From: Verrucomicrobiota bacterium
Lineage (GTDB): Bacteria; Verrucomicrobiota; Verrucomicrobiia; Opitutales; UBA953
NCBI GenBank assembly: GCA_014193315.1
Contig: BJHS01000006.1
Span: 62,001-126,000, forward strand
DNA: 64,000 nt
Direction of reading: 5' to 3'
The translations under genes and the position numbers were made by a program. The notes under the pieces are model-generated. The model searched no databases. It worked only from the letters and a program-made list of their open reading frames with translations, and was not told the DNA's origin. This document shows positions 57,956 to 64,000 of the stretch, in pieces (position 1 is the stretch's first letter; each line of letters begins with the position of its first letter).

Positions 57956-58651
57956 TCACTTCCAGACCTTAACCCAGTCGATCTGCAAAGGCTCCGGACC
58001 ATTCGTCGGGTCCATGAATTCCTTCACCTTGCCGCCCTCGGCGGTGTGGTGGCAGAACTCCAAGAACATCGGGGTGCTCGGGGTGGTCTTCTGCTCGAGT
58101 CGGTGGACCTTCTTTCCATCGACGTACCACTCGAAAAACTTGGGCGTCCAGTGCACCGCGTAGGTATGGAACTTCTTGTAGGACACGCCGCCGTCGAAAT
58201 CGATGCCGTGCTTGACCGGCCTGAGCATGCGCAAGCCGCTGTTGTCGGCCACCTGCGCCCCCGGGGCGACACGGTCGTCACCCCAGCCTTCGAAGAAGAG
58301 GCGGGCCGAAGGCGGCTCGTCGAGACTGGCGTTGCGCACCTCAAAACGACCCGAGCGACCGCGGGTCTGCAGCATCCGCACCGAAGCCTCGAAGTACCCG
58401 TTGACCTGACTGAACTTGCGGGCGCAATTCATGGTGCTGCTCACCCAAAGTCCGGGCTCCTTGCCAGGCACCAGATTGAGACTGACCTTGCCGTCCTTGA
58501 TCGTGACGGAGTTATGGACGTTCCACTTGGTGGCGTCGATGTCCGGGGCATTGAACTCGTCCGACCAGACAAGTTTCATCTGGGAATTAGGGGCGGCCGT
58601 GGCGACCGATGCCGTGAAGGCCAAAAGGGCGAGGAGACAGAATCGGATCAT
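57956..58651 (-). CDS. Secreted GH16-fold protein with degenerate active site (copy 2)
   Basis: A 231-residue paralogue of the next gene, with a signal peptide (about 1-20). It shows the same GH16 architecture: LVWSDEFNAPDIDATKW, GYFEASVRML, FHTYAVHWTPKFFEWYVDGKK and LQIDWVKVW. The catalytic region reads A116-R-L-F-F-E121, again without the nucleophile Glu and the Asp. The loops around residues 125-160 differ from copy 1, so the binding surfaces may differ. Confidence 0.82.
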   Translation of the reverse strand: MIRFCLLALLAFTASVATAAPNSQMKLVWSDEFNAPDIDATKWNVHNSVTIKDGKVSLNLVPGKEPGLWVSSTMNCARKFSQVNGYFEASVRMLQTRGRSGRFEVRNASLDEPPSARLFFEGWGDDRVAPGAQVADNSGLRMLRPVKHGIDFDGGVSYKKFHTYAVHWTPKFFEWYVDGKKVHRLEQKTTPSTPMFLEFCHHTAEGGKVKEFMDPTNGPEPLQIDWVKVWK

Positions 58652-58717
58652 GGGGAGGGGGAACTATTCGAACCCAAATCCCAAGGCTGGCAAGCGGGAT
58701 GCGTGCCGGCGGCCGAC

Positions 58718-59422
58718 TCAAACCTCAAAAATCTCGTCGATTTCCTTGCGACTCAAGGGCCGGCAGTCGCCGAGAGGCATTTTCCTCAGTACCAGCCCAC
58801 CGATCTGGAAGCGACGGAGTACCTTCACGTGAAAACCGAAGATCTCGAGAAGGCGGCGAATCTCGCGCTTGCGACCTTGGTCGAGGTGAATCTCCAAGTG
58901 CGCCGGGTTGTCGGGATGGCGAATCACCTTCTTGAAACGCAGCATCTCCCCATCCTCCATGGCGCCCTTCAGCAAGCGGGGCGTCAAGGTCGGGTCGTAA
59001 TCACGGTTGAGGATGATTTCGTAACGCTTAATGATGCCGCCAGACGGGTGCATCACCTTGTTGGCCAGCGCCCCATCGTTCGTTAAAATCAGGAGGCCTT
59101 CGGAATCCTTATCCAAGCGGCCAACGCAGAAGAGGCGGAGCGGACGATACTCCGGGGGCACCATGTCGAAGACCGTCTGGCCCCCATGCGTGTCGTCGTT
59201 CGTGCAAAGAAAGCCCTTCGGCTTATTCATCATCAGCACGACGGTCCGGTTCAGCGGCTTGATGTGCTGCCTACGGCAAAGGACCACATCGACGGCGGGG
59301 TCGACCGGTTGGCCGGTCACGGCGACCTTCCCATTGATCATGACGGCGCCCTCCGCGACCAAGCGCTCCGCATCCCGGCGGGAACAGACCCCCGCCTGGG
59401 CGAGGAACTTGTGGATGCGCAT
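58718..59422 (-). CDS. RsuA/RluB-family rRNA pseudouridine synthase
   Basis: A 234-residue protein from the ATG at 59422. An S4 domain ([21 protein letters not shown]) precedes the catalytic domain with the Asp in [18 protein letters not shown] and [13 protein letters not shown]. It modifies 16S or 23S rRNA; RluB is the best guess. It is divergent from folD. Confidence 0.93.
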   Translation of the reverse strand: MRIHKFLAQAGVCSRRDAERLVAEGAVMINGKVAVTGQPVDPAVDVVLCRRQHIKPLNRTVVLMMNKPKGFLCTNDDTHGGQTVFDMVPPEYRPLRLFCVGRLDKDSEGLLILTNDGALANKVMHPSGGIIKRYEIILNRDYDPTLTPRLLKGAMEDGEMLRFKKVIRHPDNPAHLEIHLDQGRKREIRRLLEIFGFHVKVLRRFQIGGLVLRKMPLGDCRPLSRKEIDEIFEV

Positions 59423-59544
59423 GGGTCCTTGGTCGGGCACGCCCTACCCTTGGGGGGTTTGGGGGCGCAGGGCGAGACAATCACGCACCGCCCTACGTAC
59501 CGACTTTGCTCGCCCTCCCGGGCCGGTTAGTCCTAGTTAAAGGC

Positions 59545-60411
59545 ATGCGCCTCATCGACGGCAACGCCATCGCCCAGCAGGTCCTCGCCGAAGTCAAGGC
59601 CCGCGTCGCCCTACTCTCTCCGGTCATCCCCCACGTGGCCTTCGTCCGCGTCGGCGACGACCCGGCCTCGGTCTCCTACGTCACCAAGAAGCAGAAGACC
59701 GCAGCCGAGGTCGGCATGCAGGCCAGCCTCCAACTCTTCCCCGAGACGGTGACCAAGGAGGAGCTCTTCCACCACCTCGACGCCCTCAATGCCGATGCCT
59801 CGGTCCACGGCATCTTGATCCAAGCCCCGCTGCCCAAGCACCTCCCCGAGACCGAGGTCTTCAACCGCGTCTCCCCCGAGAAAGACGTCGATGGCTTTGG
59901 CACCCAGAGCATCGGCCGCCTCGTCCAAGAACTCCCCGGAGCCTTTGCGGCCTGCACCCCCGCTGGCGTCATCGAGCTCCTCCGCCGTTCGGGCGTCGAA
60001 ACCGCCGGCAAACACGCCGTGGTCGTCGGCCGGTCCCTCATCGTCGGCAAGCCCGCCGCCGCGCTCCTGCTCGCCAAGGGCTGCGACTGCACGGTGACCA
60101 TCGCGCATTCCCGCACGCGGGACCTCGCCAGCATCGTCCGCCAGGCCGACCTCGTGATCGCCGCAATCGGTAAGCCCCGCTTCATCACCGTGGACATGAT
60201 CAAGCCCGGCGCGGTCGTCATCGACGTCGGCATCAATCGCGTACCCGACGCCACCAAGAAGACCGGCTACCGCATCGTCGGCGACGTGGACTTTGACGCC
60301 GTCGCTCCCCTCTGTGAAGCCATCACGCCCGTCCCCGGTGGCGTGGGCCCGATGACGGTGGCGATGCTCATGAAGAACACCCTCGACGCCTGCGTGCGCC
60401 AGCGTGGCTAA
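59545..60411 (+). CDS. folD: Bifunctional methylenetetrahydrofolate dehydrogenase/cyclohydrolase FolD
   Basis: FolD interconverts one-carbon folates. From the ATG at 59545 it has 288 residues with the catalytic Lys in [10 protein letters not shown], the motifs [38 protein letters not shown] and [15 protein letters not shown]. Its stop overlaps the start of the next gene by eight bases. Confidence 0.96.
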   Translation: MRLIDGNAIAQQVLAEVKARVALLSPVIPHVAFVRVGDDPASVSYVTKKQKTAAEVGMQASLQLFPETVTKEELFHHLDALNADASVHGILIQAPLPKHLPETEVFNRVSPEKDVDGFGTQSIGRLVQELPGAFAACTPAGVIELLRRSGVETAGKHAVVVGRSLIVGKPAAALLLAKGCDCTVTIAHSRTRDLASIVRQADLVIAAIGKPRFITVDMIKPGAVVIDVGINRVPDATKKTGYRIVGDVDFDAVAPLCEAITPVPGGVGPMTVAMLMKNTLDACVRQRG

Positions 60412-61000
60412 GGAGCTCCCACCACCCCTGCCCGCCGTCCCCGCTGGCCTGTGGTGGCGCTCCTTCGCCGCGCTCGCCGACGTCGTCCCGCTCCTGGCCT
60501 TGAGTTGGTGGTTGGCTCAACGCCTCGCGGGCCCGAAGGAACTCGCGGCCCGCGACGCCGTCGGCGCCTTCTACGATCAACTGCAAAAACTTTCCCTCCA
60601 GTCCCAGCACACGGGCTCCACAGCGGCCCTCTGGGACCTGACGTTGCACCCGCCCGAGGCGACTCTTTTGGCCTTTGCCACCTGGTCCGGCTTCCTCGGC
60701 ACCACCGCCCTCTGCGCGGTGGGGGGCGCGCTCACCATGCAGGAATGGCTCGGCAGCGGCCGTACCCTCGGCAAGCGCATCTTCGGACTCCGCACCATCG
60801 ACATCGGCACCGGCGACGGCCCGGGCTTTGTGCCGACCATGCTCCGCTCAGCTTGGAAAGCCGCTTTTCTGTGCCTGCCCAACCCGCTGTTCAGCCTGCT
60901 GGGTATTATCAATGCACACGTGCCGCTCTTCCGTAAGGACCGCCGGGCTTGGCACGACCTTTGGACGCGCACGCAGGTCGTCGAAGATACCGGCCCCTGA
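60404..61000 (+). CDS. RDD-family membrane protein
   Basis: A 198-residue protein from a GTG at 60404 overlapping folD. The RDD pattern is visible as [25 protein letters not shown], with Arg and Asp in the first helix. Two further membrane segments follow, the third region with [15 protein letters not shown] and the final [17 protein letters not shown] proteins are of mixed or unknown function, some linked to ion or osmolyte transport. Confidence 0.85.
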   Translation: MAKELPPPLPAVPAGLWWRSFAALADVVPLLALSWWLAQRLAGPKELAARDAVGAFYDQLQKLSLQSQHTGSTAALWDLTLHPPEATLLAFATWSGFLGTTALCAVGGALTMQEWLGSGRTLGKRIFGLRTIDIGTGDGPGFVPTMLRSAWKAAFLCLPNPLFSLLGIINAHVPLFRKDRRAWHDLWTRTQVVEDTGP

Positions 61001-61008
61001 AGCCAAGC

Positions 61009-61893
61009 ATGCAAGCCGCCTGGATCATCCTCGGCTGGACCACGGCGCTCATCGCCGCCGACCTGCCGTTGCCGCCACTCGTGGATGGCCCGCCCGCCGC
61101 CGGACGCCGCGTCGCCGTCACGCCCAAGGAATACACAGGCACCCGGGTGCATCATTTAGTCGCTTTGCCTGACGACTGGACCCCCGACTGGAAGGCCCGC
61201 GGCAAGACTTGGCCGGTCATCGCCGAATACACTGGTAACTACTTCCCTGGCACTGGTTCCACTGGCGAGGTCGAAGGCGCGGCGCTCGGCTACGGCGTAG
61301 CGCGAGGCCGGGCGATCTGGGTCGTCCTGCCCTATGTCGCGCTGGACCGCCGCAAGAATGAGGTCACCTGGTGGGGCGATATCGAAGCCACCGTCGGCTA
61401 CGCCAAGACGAACCTCCCCTGCATCTGCACGGAATTCGGCGGCGACCGCCGCAAGGTCGTGCTCTGCGGGTTCTCGCGCGGCGCCATCGGGGTCTCCTTC
61501 CTGGGCCTGCACGACGACGAGATCGCCAGTCTCTGGTGTGGCTTCTGGGCCCATGACCACTTCGACGGCGTGCAGGTCTGGAGCGCGCCCTGGGGCGCCC
61601 CGCTCGCGCGCTACCGGGAGGAAGCCACCGTCCGGCTCCGTCGGCTGGCGGGCCGCCCGTTGCTCCTCAGCCAAGGTTTCACGAACGAGGAGACCCGCCG
61701 CTTCGTCGAGCCGCTCACCAGACCGAGCACGCGATTCCTTCAGGTCGACATGGTCGCTCTCTATGGGAAGTTCCCGAACGAGGTCGTCCAACACCCGCAC
61801 AACGACCGCTGGCCGCTGCGCGACGGCGAGGCGACGAGCTTTGCCCAAGCCTGGTTCGAAAGCGTGACGGGGACTAGGCAGTCCGCGAAGTAG
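61009..61893 (+). CDS. Secreted alpha/beta hydrolase-like protein
   Basis: A 294-residue protein with a likely signal peptide (MQAAWIILGWTTALIAAD). The nucleophile elbow is GFSRGAIG (Ser156), and WCGFWAHDHFDG and HPHNDRWPLRDGEA near the end may carry the remaining triad residues. It resembles secreted esterase-like proteins of Verrucomicrobiota. Substrate unknown. It starts eight bases after the RDD gene and converges on pnp. Confidence 0.8.
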   Translation: MQAAWIILGWTTALIAADLPLPPLVDGPPAAGRRVAVTPKEYTGTRVHHLVALPDDWTPDWKARGKTWPVIAEYTGNYFPGTGSTGEVEGAALGYGVARGRAIWVVLPYVALDRRKNEVTWWGDIEATVGYAKTNLPCICTEFGGDRRKVVLCGFSRGAIGVSFLGLHDDEIASLWCGFWAHDHFDGVQVWSAPWGAPLARYREEATVRLRRLAGRPLLLSQGFTNEETRRFVEPLTRPSTRFLQVDMVALYGKFPNEVVQHPHNDRWPLRDGEATSFAQAWFESVTGTRQSAK

Positions 61894-61910
61894 GCCGGGC
61901 GCCCGGGCAC

Positions 61911-61940
61911 AAAAAAGGCCCCGGGGGGAGCCGGGACCTT
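61911..61940 (-). terminator. Rho-independent terminator of pnp
   Basis: On the minus strand the stem GGTCCCGG/CCGGGGCC (one G-U pair, loop CTCCCC) is followed by six T (61911-61916). It lies 20 bases beyond the pnp stop and may also serve the convergent hydrolase gene. Confidence 0.92.
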
Positions 61941-61960
61941 GTTGAAGAAATCAGCCGGGG

Positions 61961-64000
61961 TTAGCCCTGGCCGCCTTCGCTGTCACCGCCGCGTTCGCGG
62001 AAGGGACGGCGCTCGCCCCGGTCCGGACGGTCGCCCCGGGGGCGGTCCATCGGCTTCGGGGCCGGGGCGTAGTCGCGACCTTCCTTCTCGGCGATGGCGG
62101 CGCGGCGCGAGAGGCGCACGCGACCCTTATCGTCGATGCCGACGCACTTGACGATGATCTCGTCACCGAGTTTGCAGATGTCCTCGACGCGCTCAACGCG
62201 GTGGTCGGCGAGTTCGGAGACGTGCACGAGGCCTTCCTGACCGGGGAGGCATTCGACGAAGGCGCCGAATTCCTTCACGGAGCGGACGACGCCCTTGTAG
62301 GTCTTGTTGATCTCGATCTGGGCCGAGAGGAGGTTGACCTCGTTGACCGCGCGGGCGAGGGACTCCCCGTCGGTCGCGAAGATCGTGACCCAGCCGGAAT
62401 CGTCTTGGTCGATGTCGAGCTGGCAACCGGTGTACTCGGTGATGCGCTTGATGTTCTTGCCGCCCGGGCCGATGAGCGCGCCGATTTTATCGGACGGGAT
62501 CTTGATGCGGTGGGTGCGGGGGGCACAGGGCTTCAGTTCCGGACGGGTCGTCGGCATGGTCTTGGCCATGATATCGAGGATGGCGTCACGGGAGACCTTG
62601 TTCTGAGCGATGGCTTCCTTGGCGATGCCGATTGGCAGTCCGTGGATCTTCAGGTCGAGCTGGAAGGCGGTGATGCCTTCGCGCGTACCGCAGATCTTGA
62701 AGTCCATGTCGCCGTAGTGGTCTTCGGCACCGATGATGTCGGTCAGCACACGGTGCTTCAAAATCTTACCGGAAGCGTCTTCGGTCACGAGACCGCAGGA
62801 GATGCCGGCCACCGGAGCCTTGATGGGCACGCCGGCGTCGAGGAGCGCGAGGGTACCACCACAGACGGAAGCCATCGAGGTGGAGCCGTTGGACTCCATG
62901 ATCTCGGAGACAAGACGGATGGAGTACGGGAAGTCCTGCTCGGAAGGCAGCACGGAGAGCAACGAGCGCTCGGCCAGGTTACCGTGGCCGGTTTCGCGGC
63001 GGGAGGTCATGCCGAAACGGCCGGTCTCACCCACCGAGAAAGGCGGGAAGTTGTAGTGCAGCAGGAACGAGCGCTTGCTCGGGCCGCCGGTGATGGCGTC
63101 GACTTCCTGGGCATCCTTGGATGTGCCGAGGGTCGCGAGGACGAGACCCTGGGTTTCGCCGCGCTGGAAGAGCGAGGAACCGTGGACGCGCGGGAGCACG
63201 TCGACTTCGCAGGAGATCGCCCGGAGATCCAACGGCTTACGGCCGTCGGCCCGCTCGCCGCTCTGGATGATGGCGTTGCGGTAGACCTTCTCCTGGAGCT
63301 TCTCGAAGGCCATCTTGATCTGGCGGGCGTCGAAAACGTCGCCGAGCTCCGCCTTGCAGGCGGCCTTGGCCTTCTCGACCACGACCTTGACGGCGTCGCC
63401 GCGCTCCTTCTTGGAGGCGAGGAAGATCGCCTTCTTCAGTTGGTCGCCTTCACCGGCGACGCGCTCGCAGATGGCGAGGGCCTTCGGTTCGCAGACGACG
63501 AGCGGGAAGACGCGCTTGGTCTTGGAGTACATCGCGGCGAGCTTGCGCTGGGCGGCGATGATCGGCTGGATCGCCTTCTGGGCGTACTCGAGGGCGGCGA
63601 TGAAGTCGACTTCGGGCAGCTGGTCGGCCGAACCTTCGATCATCATCATGTCGCTCTCATTGCCGACGTAGATGAGGTCCAGGTCGGACTCGTACTGCTG
63701 TTCGTGGGTCGGGTTGACGACGAACTGCCCGGCGACGCGACCGAGGCGGATGCCCGCAATCGGACCGTTCCAAGGGATGTCGGAGCAGAGAAGCGCGGCG
63801 GAAGCGCCGTTCACCATCAGGACGTCGGAGTCGTTGATCTGGTCGGCCGAGAGCAGCAGGCCGATCACCTGGACTTCATTGAGGAAGCCTTCGGGGAAGA
63901 GCGGGCGCAGCGGGCGGTCGCAGAGGCGGGAGGTCAGGATCTCCTTGTCGGAGGGCTTGCCTTCGCGGCGGAAGTAGCTGCCCGGGAAGCGGCCGGCGGC
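61961..64000 (-). CDS. pnp: Polyribonucleotide nucleotidyltransferase (PNPase), 5' end outside the window
   Basis: PNPase is the 3'-to-5' phosphorolytic exonuclease of the RNA degradosome. The frame is open to the right edge, where the motif ending [16 protein letters not shown] is already within the first core domain, so the true start lies beyond 64000. About 679 residues are visible: two RNase PH-like cores (the second with [12 protein letters not shown] and [20 protein letters not shown], shown as two parts), a KH domain ([18 protein letters not shown]) and an S1 domain ([16 protein letters not shown]). It ends in an Arg/Asp/Pro-rich tail. rpsO is not on this side of the window. Confidence 0.96.
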   Translation of the reverse strand, partial: AAGRFPGSYFRREGKPSDKEILTSRLCDRPLRPLFPEGFLNEVQVIGLLLSADQINDSDVLMVNGASAALLCSDIPWNGPIAGIRLGRVAGQFVVNPTHEQQYESDLDLIYVGNESDMMMIEGSADQLPEVDFIAALEYAQKAIQPIIAAQRKLAAMYSKTKRVFPLVVCEPKALAICERVAGEGDQLKKAIFLASKKERGDAVKVVVEKAKAACKAELGDVFDARQIKMAFEKLQEKVYRNAIIQSGERADGRKPLDLRAISCEVDVLPRVHGSSLFQRGETQGLVLATLGTSKDAQEVDAITGGPSKRSFLLHYNFPPFSVGETGRFGMTSRRETGHGNLAERSLLSVLPSEQDFPYSIRLVSEIMESNGSTSMASVCGGTLALLDAGVPIKAPVAGISCGLVTEDASGKILKHRVLTDIIGAEDHYGDMDFKICGTREGITAFQLDLKIHGLPIGIAKEAIAQNKVSRDAILDIMAKTMPTTRPELKPCAPRTHRIKIPSDKIGALIGPGGKNIKRITEYTGCQLDIDQDDSGWVTIFATDGESLARAVNEVNLLSAQIEINKTYKGVVRSVKEFGAFVECLPGQEGLVHVSELADHRVERVEDICKLGDEIIVKCVGIDDKGRVRLSRRAAIAEKEGRDYAPAPKPMDRPRGDRPDRGERRPFRERGGDSEGGQG

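Overview
This is a 64 kb stretch of GC-rich bacterial chromosome (by eye a little over 60 % G+C, not computed), densely packed with genes on both strands. It looks like Verrucomicrobiota, most likely the Opitutales/Opitutia side. Four things point there: a 971-residue secreted protein of the PVC type (propeller, HEAT-like repeats, carbohydrate-binding-like domain, CxxCH cytochrome), an LpxC-FabZ fusion, a one-chain SecDF, and ExuT-like and sulfatase genes typical of polysaccharide-degrading members of the phylum. The lipid A genes show a Gram-negative envelope. There is no transposase, integrase, phage gene, CRISPR array or rRNA. The window is core chromosome with a few accessory insertions. 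The genes at both ends (an uncharacterised protein at the left, pnp at the right) run off the window.

Layout. 0-8 kb: recJ, secDF and yajC on the minus strand, then kup. 8-14.4 kb, minus strand: galE, an Ap4A-phosphorylase-like HIT protein, ybeY, queC, a broken outer-membrane beta-barrel gene, queD, queE, carA and a small lipoprotein. The three que genes make preQ0 for queuosine. 14.5-17 kb: leuS, closed by a perfect bidirectional terminator. 17-25.4 kb: a hexuronate locus with exuT divergent from a plus-strand operon (2-hydroxyacid dehydrogenase, Ldh2-type dehydrogenase, kdgK, mannonate/fructuronate-type SDR, uxaC, then two membrane proteins flanking a TlpA-like thioredoxin). 25.4-29 kb, minus strand: alr, tsaB, hinT, an unknown gene, nrdR and pabA/trpG. 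A structured non-coding gap of about 0.4 kb follows.

29.5-34 kb: lpxC-fabZ and lpxA for lipid A, then a dienelactone hydrolase, a beta-lactamase-fold hydrolase and a lipoprotein. 34-38 kb, minus strand: a divergent thymidine phosphorylase, ribD and a DEAD-box helicase, then tRNA-His on the plus strand. 38-44.4 kb, minus strand: a membrane-anchored unknown, the PVC cytochrome protein, groEL/groES and a TPR protein. 44.5-52 kb: M29 aminopeptidase and rluD; then sulfatase, CDF transporter and a membrane-anchored unknown on the minus strand; then thioesterase, metallo-hydrolase, an unknown and a cupin on the plus strand. 52-59.4 kb, minus strand: two secreted paralogues, fabF-acpP-fabG, a flavodoxin-less CysJ-type reductase, two GH16-fold paralogues and an RsuA-family pseudouridine synthase. 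59.5-64 kb: folD, an RDD protein and a secreted hydrolase, converging on pnp.

Most genes are housekeeping. The less expected items are small secreted or lipid-anchored proteins whose sequences are degenerate or rearranged relative to known families: a stand-alone alpha-L-fucosidase C-terminal domain on a lipoprotein, two tandem GH16-like proteins lacking the nucleophile motif, two tandem secreted proteins joining a secretin-like segment to a GspC-HR-like module, a thymidine phosphorylase with a replaced active-site His, and an outer-membrane barrel gene cut by an in-frame stop inside the preQ0 cluster. I saw no complete novel multi-gene system. The best leads are those tandem secreted pairs and the membrane/thioredoxin tail of the uronate operon.
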